DNA from: Chrysophaeum taylorii
Lineage: Eukaryota > Sar > Pelagophyceae > Pelagomonadales > Pelagomonadaceae
DNA: 64,000 nt
Direction of reading: 5' to 3'
Assembly: GCA_029834535.1 (NCBI GenBank)
Contig: JAQMWT010000240.1
Location: 36,287 to 100,286 of the forward strand
The position numbers and the translations under genes are program-made. Each line of letters opens with the position of its first letter. Position 1 is the first letter of the stretch. Shown in pieces: positions 21,692 to 32,821 of the stretch. The notes under the pieces were generated by a model. It had not been told where the DNA came from. It was given only the letters and a program-made list of their open reading frames with translations, and made no database searches.

Positions 21692-24600
21692 TTATTTATT
21701 TATCAAGGGCACAATGGCGGCGGCGAACCGCGACGGCGGGCGACAGAGATATCCGAGGTATAATCTTCGTGAAAGTGGCTCGAGATGTTCGATCTCGCAT
21801 TCAGAGTCCAGCGTGATGGTACGTGCGTCTCGAGCCTTGCTGTTGTAGTCGATATTATTGGAGAAGCTGCGCACCAGTTGACGGTGGTGGTGGCGATGGT
21901 CGTGACCCAGCCCAGTTTCGTGCCTTCGAGCCGGGCATAGAATGGGGCCAAGATAAGAATGACGCCTCATGTTTCCAGCTGCCGAGCGCGCGTCGGGCTG
22001 GAGACTTTCCCCCGCGTAAAGCACGATAATAATCAAAAAAAAAAAGTTGAGAGCGTTAGCTTCATGAGGAGGATGGCGAATCTGTTGACGTTATGGTCGG
22101 CAGAGGGCGCGTTGTACAAGTAGATGAAAAAGAAGACGACCGCGACGACCATGAAAGTCGTGCAAGCCGAGGTGGTTGTTGGTTGCGTGCACCGCCGGGA
22201 AGACAGCAGATGTTGGAAGGAGCCGCCGTATGCACTCGAAGAACTCGAACCACCAGCATTCGGGCTGTAGTCAGCTAGAAGATGAATGCGAGGAGGCCGA
22301 ACTCGTCGCCGAGATTGCGGCGGTTGCGTTCGGAGACGAGGTCGCCCCCAGCACCGCCGCGGAGGGTGCGCTCGAAGCGTGCTTTGCTTTATGACGGGGC
22401 ACCCCGGAGGAGCACGTAGTAGGAGTGCAGGTAGTCGCGGTTCTTAAGCACAGACGTGTCGTGCCTCGTGGCGTTAGAAAGAACGGAATGATGGGTCGAG
22501 TCGTCGAAATGGACGGTCTCTCGACTCTTCTCCCGTCGCCTCGCCTTCTTCTTCCGTAGTATCGACAGAGCTCTGGATGATATCGAGCGCGAGGTTGTGG
22601 GGGTTTGGGTTGACGTGCTTGCTCTCGTGCCAGAGAAGAAGAAAGAAGAGCGCGGGCGTGCCGATAGGATAAACAAGAATTATGATAGCCGCAAAGGCGC
22701 TGTATCTCGTATCTCCGCAGGTGAGGGAATAGTCAGCCTCGATAAATGCCTTGCCGCTATACGGTGATGCGTAGGGCTCGCCCTCGCTGCCCGTGAATTT
22801 GCTGCGCGCGAAGACATCACGGTGGTGATAGACGCGTTCTACCTACCGGTCGCAACGGAAGGTGCGGAAGATGGCCGTCGACGCCGTCGGGGAGACCACA
22901 TAAAGGAGAAGGAGTGCGGCGAACGAGGCGTGGTTTCGTAGTTGTCGGCGCGTGTTGTCGCTGATACTGCACGCGGCGCCGATCGCGCAAACGATCTCGA
23001 TCGCGGCAAGGATCGCGAGCGGTGTGATCGTCACCGCCACCAGTTCTTCGTGATGGTGCCGGCACATTCGTGCGGCAACCACGAAAGCATTGAGGTTGAG
23101 CGTGAAGCCAAGGGCAGAGGTGACCGCGTCGAACGCACCAGGGGGTACGGTACGAACAGAAACGAATTGTACTCGCTGGTCACGATTTGCACGAAGACGT
23201 GCAGAATCTTGAGCTTGGCGCTGATGATCTTAGCGAGAAACGCCATCGCAATCGCCTCTCTAGCGTCGCTATGCGTCTCGCTAAAAACGGCGGAAGGTAG
23301 TATTCCGATGCGACGACCACCATGGTCCAACTATCGCTACGACGAATACGACCACGACAAGAGTGGCCTCACAACAACAGAACGGGCCATTCCTGTGTGG
23401 CGCGCAGCTCGAATTGACCGCGTCGTTGTACAAGTCGATCCCGCCCTTGTTGCAGGCCCGGGCGAACAGGCACATCCGGGTGTTCGTACTCACGAGTCCG
23501 GACCTTCGTCGACACTGACGACAGCGTCTCGTCGTGAAAAAACGCCGTCTTCTGACGCTACGTAGCTGGCGTGCTTTGGGCCCGCGAACGCGGGGACACG
23601 ATAATTCGACACCCTGGACAGAAGACATCATAGTGCATGAAAATTGATAGCGGTGACTCGGTGAATAAGAATCACGGCAATGAACGAACGAAGAATCTTT
23701 CTTCGGAAAAGCCGAGAACTCGTTCGGTCCGTCGCCACGCGACGCAGAACGTGGATCCTATACGAAGTTGTTACTATTACCTCGCCGATCACGCATTCTT
23801 GCAGTGAGACTTTGGCCGTGTCGCTGAGCTCGTGATCGGTTAAGGTGATGCCCACGGCGACGATAGTCACGACGCTGCCAGAATAGTAGAACACCGCAAG
23901 TCTTTCGTCGCCGGCCGTCGTCGCGGTGCCGTTGGTGTCAACTACTTGAGCACGTTGTTTCCCAAGGGGATGGCATCCGATTGCATGACCTTCAGATCAA
24001 CGACGAACTGCCTACGCTCCGAGCGACGTGCATGCCCTATGACATCATACGCCGTGACAACGACCTCCGAAGAGAAGAGATCGCCGTTCGCTTCGTAAAA
24101 AGTCTCGTCGCGTTCGACGTCGATGCTGGTTGCCAGCATGTCGCCGTAGAGCGCCTGGCCCTCCGGTGGCGTCCGAAATGAACGGTTCCTCGACCGTCCA
24201 ATACTCAAAGAAACATACGCCACACCACCGCGCGGCGCGCTTTTCTTGATGCCGACATCCTTCGTGTTGAACGAGACCGCTGAAGAGTCTGTCTTCTCGA
24301 ACACTCCACCGTCGGCGGTCGATGCGACGTTGTCCTTAAACACGCAACCGCCGACACTCTCGAACGACGAACGACGACGACTCCTTCAATAGAACAGCTC
24401 CCCGCCGCCGCTTCGCGCCATGGGCGAAAGTTTTCGCTCTTCTCGGCGCATCAAGAGTACTTTCACTCAAGCGCGCGGCTCCGCCGCCGCGGCGGGTAAG
24501 TGGCACCGTTGTCGACAAAGCGCGTCGCCTCATATCTTAAGCGCGAAGGATCGAGCTCCGTCATTTATTTCGAGCACCACCTCACCTCCGTCTCCGCCCG

Positions 24601-26264
24601 AATTTTTTTTCCCAGTCACGATCGTGTCGACTATACATCGGACTCGGCTTCGAAGAAGTATATCATGCCGCGCCGGTGGTCGTCCAGCACACGTCTATCA
24701 TCTCAGTGTTCAAGTGTCGCGCGTCGCGGAAGACGCCAATACGCACGCGCTGTTCTTGTGCTCGGCGCTCACGTTTCGCACAACCACCGTTTTTTTTGCC
24801 TGCGAGTCAACATACGCGCCCGCTGAATTGTCTCGCAATCGAAATTCCCCCAATCGCGCGTTGGTTGCGTGGTGCCCGCGAACGGCGATCGCGCTGCTGT
24901 TTCGAGCGCTGTTATTCGCGAAGAGCGTTGTCGCCGCGTTACCCTCAGAAAGCTCCGTGCTCTACACGAACACGAAACAACCCTCGGCCGTCACGACGTT
25001 GTCGCTTGCGTGCAAACCCGCAAAGTTCATTCCGTTACCCTGCTGGTAATAAACGACGCCGCCAATCACTGCCTCGTTCCAAAGGGCCGTGGAATTCGCC
25101 GGTCGCGGCGCCACCTGCTTAAAAAAATACTATTCATCCGCAGCACGTCGACTATTTTTTATATTGACACCGCGGGCCGTGCAATTGGACACGGTTCGCT
25201 TCAAAAACAGCCGCGTTGATGTCCATCGCGTGCTTCGTCCAGATGGCTCCACCCCGAACTGCGCGGAAAAGCGGTTACACCGTCGTCGAGGTGCTTCGCG
25301 GAAAACGCCGTTGTTCAATACGCGAGCGCGCTCGACCTTGAAGATTTCTGTGTGCGCGCGTAACGTATCCCAGTAATAAATCGCGCCGCCATCTAATAAG
25401 TTTTTTGCGCGCCGCGGCAGAATATCACGCTTAAGGCATTCAAAGGAGAAGGGTATCACGTTGAAGTCGCCTTTAGTGATATGGAATTTGCCCGAGTCCC
25501 TCGTCTTGATGGCACCACCACTGCCGTGTTGTTCACAAACGAACAGTTTCCGATAATCCATAGCATGTCGTGGTCGTTGCTAAAATTTTTTTACACCACG
25601 CCCCAAAGTCTGCGCGCGTCTCGTAAATGCGCCGTCACAAACATCGCTCGTATACGGTTGCACCTTTCGTCGATGCGATGTTGTGGTGGAAGACCCAGTG
25701 CTTCATCGTGAAGGCCCTGACGACGTAATACGCGACGCCAGACCTGACCATCTGTCTTGTTTATATGGCAAAACGACACCATTCGAGGCCCGGCTTCGAA
25801 CTTGGACCCTTCGTTTTTTGCGTAGTACCTGCGATGGGACGACACCACCGTATTGTGCCGAGTGAGTTCTTCATGTAGGCCCTGAAACGAAAAAAAAACC
25901 GCGCGAACAACAACGTAACGTCCGTAGGGTAGCAACAATGAGCGAGCGTAGATGGCTTTGTTTCCTCCTACGAAGGAATAAAAGCTCCCACCAGAGCTCT
26001 GCACGCGGACTTCATCGTTGATTGCACGCCGACGACGACGTTCACACCTCGGCCGTGTTGTTTTCGAAATGTCCAGAGTGCACAACCAACCGCCCGTGCG
26101 TGGTTTCGCTCGAAAAAAACACACTCCATTAGAGACGCTCGGTTGTGGATGTACCTGCCTCTATCCAAAACGATGCTATGAGCGGCGGCGGCTGGACGAT
26201 CGTTTATCAAAGTAGCGGGGTCCGGCGCGGGCCCCATTGTGCCGCATAACTTTGGCGACATCAC
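21692..26264 (-). pseudogene. Relic of a large Pmp-like beta-helix / Cys-rich / multi-TM protein gene
   Basis: Recognisable pieces occur in minus-strand order but in different frames with stops. Beta-helix repeats come first: GGAIKT near 25510, GGAIYYW near 25390, LFANNSARNSSAIAV near 24880 and FKDNVASTADGG near 24315. Next is SLQECVIGE near 23800. A Cys-rich stretch follows (ACNKGGIDLYN, then GPFCC near 23400). Membrane-region motifs come last: KLKILHVFVQIVTSEYNSF near 23195, SPTASTAIFRTFRCD near 22860, ADYSLTCGD and IIILVYPIGTPALFF near 22700, and WWFEFFECIRRLLPT near 22230. This order matches a family of large algal proteins with chlamydial-Pmp-type (GGAI / FxxN) repeats and a C-terminal TM block. 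At least five frame changes are needed, so it is called a pseudogene; both borders are uncertain. Confidence 0.55.
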
Positions 26265-28133
26265 CGATAATAATTTGTCGCTGCATCTCGATCTCGGTTG
26301 ATGGCGATGCTGGCAGCGACGATCTTTTTCTTCGATCCCCCATTTTCCGCATAGTGCTCCGACGTCAACGACATCCTTCGCTGTCTCGTGGACGGCCAGT
26401 GAAGGAACGTCACTATCGTCGGAGAGTCGTAGAGGTGGGCGATAGCCTTACGCGAAACCTACCGCCGCTTCTTGAAAGCCCATGACTCGGTACACTCCCC
26501 GCCGATTCGTGGGAGGAAGGCGCACGTTGCAAGCCTCGAGCGTTTGGGGAGTTTCTCTTCTGGCGTCTTCAGGAAGACGAGCGGGAGTATCACGGGGGCG
26601 CTTGCGCGTGGTCACTCTCGCCTCAACATTCGCAGGCTCATCACCCGACGTCGACGATCCGCGATGTTCAAAGACGCTGTTCTCAGGAATCAACTACGCC
26701 GCGAGCCGCATCGTGATGGTGCGCCTTGAACCGCGACTGACCCTTTGCCTCTCATTATGAATCTGGGCGCGTCCAACGCATCCGCTTTCTGTCTCGACGC
26801 GGACAACCACCAAAGCGCCGGCAGACGGCGCGAGTCCTAATTTCAGACCTTCAAGTCAGGAGAGCACAACTTGTTGGCGCGACCCTCGAGGATCCGCCAG
26901 CCGAGACTACCCATACCCTGCGCAAGAGTGATCGCCGGTCTGCTAACACACGCACGGACGAGATGCCGGTCCTCAACTCGCAGTCGCTCGAAAAATGAGC
27001 GATAATCACCACCATCGGCAAGCATGGCAACCAGGAATAGTGGGGTATAACTATAAGCCGCCTGGAAGAGCGAGCACAGGGGCTATATTGTATCAAGCCA
27101 CGATCGAGGTATTTAGGAGATAGCATTTGCGCGCTTGGAACCGGCCGATGCAGATAGCGTGCTGCTTTGCGGCGCTGAAGGCGAAAGCGTTCGTTTATAA
27201 TATTCTTCTGGAGGGAAGGAGGGAGGGAGGGAGGGAGGGATACCTCCCCGGATGGATGTGCTGTCGCGGAGGACAATGTGGAAGAAGCGAGATTGCGAAC
27301 AGACTGTTTCAGACCTTCGTTCGATAGTTTTTAACGCTCGTTTTCGGACTACTACTTTGCCTCACCATCCGCAAAGTAATCACGCTGAGCGCGTGAATCG
27401 CTTCTTATTATTATCAAGGCGTTCCTGCGCGCGCTGCGATCGATGAACAGAAACAAGCCGACTATGGTCTTTTTTTCTTAAGTAGTACGCGTTTTTCGTT
27501 CGTGTACTTGTATCGTCGGGGTATGGCCGGGGGGCGCAGACGGAAGGTTATCGACGAGTTGGTTGTCAGTCACATCGCGGTCTCCTCGTCGCATGGCGAC
27601 AAACTTAATGGTCACTCTCCGCCGACCAACCTTTCGGCGCTCCTCGTCTACAGGCCCGTGATTCCGGACTGGCTCCTGTCGGTCTGGCCTGGCTCCCATG
27701 CTCGGGAGAGGTCTGAAGTTAGTTTAGTTAGTTAGTATTATTATTATTATTAATTGCGGAAAAAAAATCTCGCGCAACAATAATAACGCCGTCTCGTCTT
27801 AGAAAAGTTGGTGAGGACCGATGGTGGGCGGCCGCGGGGTGGCGCTGAAGGACACGAAGACCCCCTTCTCTCTTATTTCCCCTGGATCCCCCCCCCCAAA
27901 AAAAAAAAAAAAAATCAAGATATTTTCGTGCTACAAAAACAGCGCCGAAACTTACAAGTGGACGAGGGTCATGTGAGGCCGAAAGGCGACACATATGAGA
28001 GAGAGAGCATGATGAGGGTAAATTAGGCGCACCAGGCCGTGGTCGCCTGACGGGATCGTCCTTCCTCCGGTAGTGGTGGTGGTTTGGGGAGGTTGGCGGT
28101 GAGGTGGCGGGTCGGGCAGGCGTCGAGGCAGCC
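26265..28133. other. Gene-poor region with simple repeats
   Basis: No intact gene. It may hold the eroded 5' part of the beta-helix relic. It contains a (GGGA)n run near 27213-27240, an ATT run near 27735-27752 and a C/A homopolymer junction near 27889-27914 that overlaps the likely 3' flank of the D27-like gene. Confidence 0.45.
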
Positions 28134-28934
28134 CTAGGGCCAGGTAGGGTCTTGTTCGGGGGGTGGGGGGGACATGCCCCAGGACCACTGGCATTCTTGG
28201 GTGTCGAAATTAGGTTTGACGTAGAGGTCGAGGTTGAAGTCGTCCTTGAAGAGCTGCTCCGCCGGAAGCTTGCACTGGTGTAAACAGAGGCCCTTGCAGC
28301 CGGACTCCTGGAGAAACTTGCATTTGGTGACGACCAAGCCGCCTCTCATGCCGTCGCTGCGTCGGTTGACGGTGCTGGGGCCCACGAGGTAGCTGAAGAC
28401 GAGGGGAGCGACGAGGGAGGTGACGTAGGGTGCCCAAAAAGGAGTGGTGCCGTTGGCCCAGGGGACCCCGGCGACAAAAAAGCGGAAGAAGGGCGGGAGT
28501 GCGGGGGTGGCGAGGTCGCGGAGGACCTGGACGACGACTTCTCGTTGCGTATCTGGGTCGCCTCGATCCGAAAACGCCAGAGCTTTCATTTCTTCGAGGA
28601 GTCCTCTGATCCCTGGCTGCGGCGACCGGTAGGCGATCGGCGAGTGGACCGCGTAGCGCTCGCGCGTGAGCCAGAGCAAAAGGCGCTCGAAGACGTTCTC
28701 GGTGAAGGTGGTGTTGGCCACCTCTTCGCCGATCGGCACGTTTTCGACATTGGGGAGCAAAGACCGCGGCACGGTCGCCGCCGCCGCGACGTAGGCCTCC
28801 GGATCGCGTGCCAGCAAGTCGCTCAGCCTCGTGTAGGCCCACCACCGCTCGATCGCGCTGCCGCGTGCGAGGGTCCCGAGATCGCGGGAAGAAAAGGCCG
28901 CCGCCGTGTGGAGGATGATGAGCTGCAACCACAT
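28134..28934 (-). CDS. D27-like (DUF4033) carotenoid isomerase family protein
   Basis: A 266-residue protein with ATG at 28934. The C-terminal third carries the DUF4033 signature: KCKFLQESGCKGLCLHQCKLPAEQ, PNFDTQECQW and GMSPPPPEQDP, with the conserved Cys residues seen in plant DWARF27. Plant D27 is an iron-containing plastid beta-carotene 9-cis/all-trans isomerase at the start of strigolactone synthesis; algal paralogues are many and mostly uncharacterised. The N terminus (MWLQLIILHTAAAFSS) is hydrophobic with an AF motif, which fits the ASAFAP-type bipartite plastid signal of algae with secondary plastids. The substrate is inferred only. It diverges from the EF-hand gene with 80 bp between starts. 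Confidence 0.85.
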   Translation of the reverse strand: MWLQLIILHTAAAFSSRDLGTLARGSAIERWWAYTRLSDLLARDPEAYVAAAATVPRSLLPNVENVPIGEEVANTTFTENVFERLLLWLTRERYAVHSPIAYRSPQPGIRGLLEEMKALAFSDRGDPDTQREVVVQVLRDLATPALPPFFRFFVAGVPWANGTTPFWAPYVTSLVAPLVFSYLVGPSTVNRRSDGMRGGLVVTKCKFLQESGCKGLCLHQCKLPAEQLFKDDFNLDLYVKPNFDTQECQWSWGMSPPPPEQDPTWP

Positions 28935-29014
28935 CGTGACGTCTCCGTGACATCATCACTTCTCACAACAGAGCAATTAATTAATTAATTAATTATACCA
29001 CGAACAGAGACCAG

Positions 29015-30181
29015 ATGGAATATTTGGCGTGCTTGATTGGCGGCGAAGAAGAAGGAGAAGGTTCCGCCGCCACCACCACCAGGACGACGACGACGACGAC
29101 GAAGAAGAAGGCCCGCAAACGAGAACACCATCTCCGCATAGAGCAGAGCATGGAGGCGTCGTTTCGGGAACAGATGGTCGTCGCGGCCGCATCGAAGAAG
29201 AAGGAGGTGCGGCTCGAGGGGTTGGCCGAGGCCGAGGTAAAACGAGTGTGCCGGGAGGCGTTCGCCGAGGCCGACACCGACGAGGACGGGTGGTTGTGGA
29301 CCGAGGATGCGTTTAGGGCGATGGAAAAGCTCGGGCTCGAGCGCAGTTTGGATCCGTGGTTGAGTCGCGAGGCGTTCCGGAAATACTCGAACGACAGGCT
29401 CAGCGTGCACGACTTTTGCGAGTTTTGTCTGGCGAGACACTACCGCGGCGCCATGATGCGACTCGACGTCGATAAGATGAGTCGGGAGGAGCAAATGCGG
29501 TTGTTCCGGAAGTACGCCGCGGCGGACGGAATGCTTTCGGGGTCCGATTTGTTTGTTGGGTTGAGGCAATTCTACCGGTTCTTCGTGTCGAGCCGGATGA
29601 AGAAGCTCCTCGATGAATACGAAGAATCCGAGTTCAACACCGACAAGATAGTCTTCTCGGAAGCCGAGTTCCTGCGGGTACTACGGGACTGGACGAACAA
29701 CAAGGACCTCAACAAGGTGTGCCGGAGCTTCCACAACCGCCAGCTCATTCGGGGCCGGTTCACGAGGGAGCCAGTTGCGAACCTCGGGCCACCCCCGCCA
29801 TACTTGGGGATCCTTACCGACGTGGCGGAGTACCGCAAGTTGACGCGCCGCAAGTACGACGTCGAGCACCTCACGTCGACGTGGCTCACGCACGCCAAGC
29901 ACAAAGAGGCGGTGGCGCGGGCTAAGGAGCGGCGCGAGCAGCGGCAGAAGCGCCGCGCGGCGGAAGACGATGCCCGCTACGCCTCCTTCCGGGTCGACAA
30001 CCCGGGGATGTTGTTCACGAGCTTCACCTTCGAGGAGCGCGCGGGCTTTTTCGGTGAGAACCCGCATCGCCAATACCCCAGGCAGCAGCACCTGGTGAAA
30101 GAGGAATACCCGGGTCATCGCAATTCCAGAGCCCGCCGGGTCTTCTCGACGCGGCAGCTCCTTGATGCAGCAGCATCCTAG
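29015..30181 (+). CDS. EF-hand-like protein of unknown function
   Basis: A 388-residue protein from ATG 29015. An EF-hand-like loop, DTDEDGWLWTEDAF, lies near residue 89; further helix-loop pieces (SNDRLSVHDFCEFC, ADGMLSGSDLF, NTDKIVFSEAEFLRVL) have incomplete calcium ligands and may be degenerate EF-hands. The N terminus has a Thr/Lys-rich run (TTTTTTKKK) encoded by an ACG repeat. The C-terminal third is a charged helix (KERREQRQKRRAAEDDARY). It may be a calcium-binding or ciliary protein, but no specific family is recognised. Confidence 0.65.
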   Translation: MEYLACLIGGEEEGEGSAATTTRTTTTTTKKKARKREHHLRIEQSMEASFREQMVVAAASKKKEVRLEGLAEAEVKRVCREAFAEADTDEDGWLWTEDAFRAMEKLGLERSLDPWLSREAFRKYSNDRLSVHDFCEFCLARHYRGAMMRLDVDKMSREEQMRLFRKYAAADGMLSGSDLFVGLRQFYRFFVSSRMKKLLDEYEESEFNTDKIVFSEAEFLRVLRDWTNNKDLNKVCRSFHNRQLIRGRFTREPVANLGPPPPYLGILTDVAEYRKLTRRKYDVEHLTSTWLTHAKHKEAVARAKERREQRQKRRAAEDDARYASFRVDNPGMLFTSFTFEERAGFFGENPHRQYPRQQHLVKEEYPGHRNSRARRVFSTRQLLDAAAS

Positions 30182-30214
30182 TAGGGAGGGAGTAGTTTTT
30201 GTCCTTTGCCCCCC

Positions 30215-30290
30215 CCCCTCTCGTCTGTCTTTAAATGTCGACTGCTAAGAGGGGGGGGTGTGTGTGGGGAGCATGAAGGATGTGGGTGGT
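30215..30290 (-). repeat. Solo copy of the array-associated repeat, beside the SLC35A start
   Basis: The block GTCTGTCTTTAAATGTCGAC, then a G-run, GTGTGTGTGGGGAGCATGAA and GGATGTGGGTGG, is the reverse complement of sequence at about 33670-33722 and 34850-34925 and is related to 63880-63980. Here it stands alone in the 5' flank of the nucleotide-sugar transporter and supplies an upstream in-frame ATG (30280). Confidence 0.82.
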
Positions 30291-30381
30291 CCCTCTCGTC
30301 TGTCCTGTTGTTGCAAGAACGTTTCTTTTTTCGTTGCGACCCCTTCTTTCTTTTTTTTTTTTTTCTGATGGGATCGAAATA

Positions 30382-31536
30382 ATGGGTGAACGTGGGAGCG
30401 GGGTGACGGTGACGGTGGCGTTGGTGCTGATGAGCGTGTCGACGCTCCAGGCGATGGCGGCGAGCCTGTCCAAGGTGGACGGCGAGTACCCGTACAAGGT
30501 GATTGGAGCGACGTTGCTGTCGGAAGTGTTCAAGCTTGCGTATTCGTTGGTGATGCTGTGCCTCGAAGTGTCCAGGACGCGGGACCCCCTCCAGCGCGCG
30601 GTCGCGCTGAACTACACGCGGCGGTCCGTGACGATGGCGGCGGTGCCGGGCGTCGCGTACCAGATGTTGAACAACTTGAACTTCGTCACTTTGTACTACG
30701 TCGACGCGCCTACTTTTCAGATCCTCGGGAATCTAAAAATCGTGGCCACCGGGATCGCGGGAGTGATTTTGCTCAACCGCCACATGAGCCGCGGCAAATG
30801 GCTCGCGCTGGTGCTGTTGACCCTTGGAGCTGCTACCTCGCAGGTGGACACGGCGTCCGCGTGCCGGGTCGAGCACCGGTTCGAAGGGCGCCTCGCGGGC
30901 TACTTGTCGGCCATAACCTGCGTCTTTTTGTCGGCGACCATGGGGGTCTTCACGGAGATGTACATGAAGGGTAACAGGGCCTCGATTCACTTCCAAAATC
31001 TTCAGTTGTACGCGTTTGGTATTGCGGCAAATTTGGCCGCGTTGCTCCTCCGCGACGAGATTGGCCCGCGCGCGAGCTCGCCCTTGCTCCACGGCTTCAA
31101 CGGCTGGGCTGTCGTCACGGTCCTCACGAACGGGGGATGTGGCCTCGCGGTGAGTTTCTTGCTGCGATACGCCGACTCGATCGCTAAGACGTACGCGACG
31201 GCGCTCACCATACCTTGCACGGCGATTGTTGCCCGCCTCTTTCTCTCGACACCCATTTCTATCCCGAATATTTTGGGCTCGGGGGTCATGCTTATTTCGC
31301 TCTCGTACTTTTACAAGGGCGACCAGCTCTTCCTCTCGAAGCAAAAAAAAGCGGACCCCGCGGCACCGGGCGCCGACGACAGGGCGTCCGCGGTGGTGGT
31401 CAAGAACGGACACCACCTCCTCCCGACGTCGTCGGCTTCCCAGAACATCAACAACAATCCCAGCAGCAGCAGCAGCAGCAGCAGCGACACTCACGTCGTC
31501 GAGCCGCTGGCGAAGGATGAAGCAGGTCATCAGTAG
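30382..31536 (+). CDS. SLC35A-type nucleotide-sugar transporter
   Basis: A 384-residue protein from ATG 30382; the frame is open upstream to an ATG at 30280 that lies in repeat DNA, so the internal ATG is preferred. About ten hydrophobic segments are visible. Family hallmarks are YYVDAPTFQILGNLKIVATGI (first part YYVDAPTFQILGNLK), FLSATMGVFTEMYMK, FQNLQLYAFG and the late segment RYADSIAKTYATALTI. SLC35A proteins exchange CMP-sialic acid, UDP-galactose or UDP-GlcNAc for the nucleoside monophosphate across the Golgi membrane. The donor sugar cannot be read from the sequence. The C-terminal tail is polar with a poly-Ser run encoded by AGC repeats. It converges on the next gene with 37 bp between stops. 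Confidence 0.88.
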   Translation: MGERGSGVTVTVALVLMSVSTLQAMAASLSKVDGEYPYKVIGATLLSEVFKLAYSLVMLCLEVSRTRDPLQRAVALNYTRRSVTMAAVPGVAYQMLNNLNFVTLYYVDAPTFQILGNLKIVATGIAGVILLNRHMSRGKWLALVLLTLGAATSQVDTASACRVEHRFEGRLAGYLSAITCVFLSATMGVFTEMYMKGNRASIHFQNLQLYAFGIAANLAALLLRDEIGPRASSPLLHGFNGWAVVTVLTNGGCGLAVSFLLRYADSIAKTYATALTIPCTAIVARLFLSTPISIPNILGSGVMLISLSYFYKGDQLFLSKQKKADPAAPGADDRASAVVVKNGHHLLPTSSASQNINNNPSSSSSSSSDTHVVEPLAKDEAGHQ

Positions 31537-31573
31537 CAAGGAATATATTTTTCGCACGCACCCATTCATTCAT

Positions 31574-32344
31574 TCACTCACCAGGGTGGTGGAGGAGGAG
31601 GCACGTGGTGTAGGGGCGGCCTCTGGAGTCGTTTTTTAAGACGAGGTGCTGGAGGCTCTCGGTGCAGCAGCGGCGGCAGGGCTCGACCTCGTCGGAACCG
31701 GCGGCCTTGTAGCAGTAGGGCCCAACGCCCGGCTTGAAGCGACAGTCGCCGCGGTTGACGGTGGAGCACATGGCGCAGGAGGTCGCGCCGAAGGAGACGA
31801 GGCGATCGAGTTCGCAGGGCGTGCACGGTTCGCGTCGAGTGCACTCGGACGGTTTCCCGCGGTCGCAGTCGCGGTCGTGCGTCTGGAGGCTCGTGGACAA
31901 CTCGAGAGGCACGACGGTTCCGTCGAGCTCCCGGCAGGTCGCCGAGCCGTCAGTCGGGCAGTCGACCGAGGTCGATCCGTCGGCGAGAGCGCAAAGAGCC
32001 CCGGCGTGACAGAAGCACGGGTTGAGCTTGGCGCCGGGGGGATTGTTTGTTCTCGAAATCTTGCCCCCCTTTGTGCTCTCGAGGCAGTCGGTTCGCGTCA
32101 GGTCGAGACCAGCGACAATGTTGGCGGCCTCGGAGAGGTAGTAGGCTTGGACGCTGCAGAGGATTGCGCAGATTATGCCTGACCAATACAAAGCCCACCG
32201 CCGTGCCGAGCGCCGGGAAACGTAGGCCGTCACGACCGACACGGCCCAGGCGACGACAAGCGCGGCAAATACGTTTTGTGCCGCGTCGAGGACAGAAGGA
32301 TTGTGGTCATCGTAGCGCACAATTCCAATTGTTGTGCGCCACAT
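31574..32344 (-). CDS. Cys-rich two-helix membrane protein (hypothetical)
   Basis: A 256-residue protein; the first ATG is at 32344. Two hydrophobic helices lie near residues 23-43 and 52-72, followed by about 180 residues with many Cys, for example CFCHAGALCALADG, CTRREPCTPCELD and CRRCCTES, suggesting a disulphide-rich luminal or extracellular domain. No named family is recognised. The first helicase-repeat array begins only a few bases upstream of its start codon, so its promoter is probably inside or displaced by repeat DNA. Confidence 0.65.
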   Translation of the reverse strand: MWRTTIGIVRYDDHNPSVLDAAQNVFAALVVAWAVSVVTAYVSRRSARRWALYWSGIICAILCSVQAYYLSEAANIVAGLDLTRTDCLESTKGGKISRTNNPPGAKLNPCFCHAGALCALADGSTSVDCPTDGSATCRELDGTVVPLELSTSLQTHDRDCDRGKPSECTRREPCTPCELDRLVSFGATSCAMCSTVNRGDCRFKPGVGPYCYKAAGSDEVEPCRRCCTESLQHLVLKNDSRGRPYTTCLLLHHPGE

Positions 32345-32509
32345 TGAATTAGGCAATTACAAGTTCAGGCCAGTAAGTTCACCTACTCCCAATCTCTAAC
32401 CCCAGTAAGTTCACCTAATCCCAGTAAGTTTCTTGAATTTTAAAGTAAGTTCACCTAGTCAAAATCTCTAACCCCAGTAAGTTCGGCGTAAACCCACTCG
32501 TGCTCACAC

Positions 32510-32821
32510 TAGGGTCCGAGGATGGATGACGTCATTCACAGTATCCCCTAACACTCCCCCCAAACCGTGTCGGATAAGAAAACGAGACTAGCCCGCGCCG
32601 CAACGACGGGTCCTACAACGCGTGGGCTTTTTCCTTTTTTTGCGTGAGGGGACGAAAGGATGCCGACTTCACTATGGGGACTAGCTCCATCGCGACGATC
32701 TCGCGGCGTGGCGGCACATACTGCTTGAGTACAAATGAACATAGCTCAGCGATCCGTTGAGTATGTCTTAGTACAAACTGAAACATAGTTAACGGCTCGT
32801 ACGAACTTTCTTATCCGACCC
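32510..32821. mobile_element. 312-bp MITE-like insertion with 9-bp target duplication
   Basis: TGCTCACAC flanks the insert on both sides (32501-32509 and 32822-32830). The other units (near 59360, 60420 and 61476) carry the same flank uninterrupted, with TGCTCACAC or TGCTCACAT occurring once, and so act as empty sites. The insert starts TAGGGTCCG and ends CGGATAAGA in reverse complement with GGGTC at the tip. A 13-bp inverted pair GTCGGATAAGAAA lies at 32569-32581 and 32807-32819. Nine-bp duplications are typical of Mutator-like elements. There is no ORF. Confidence 0.8.
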
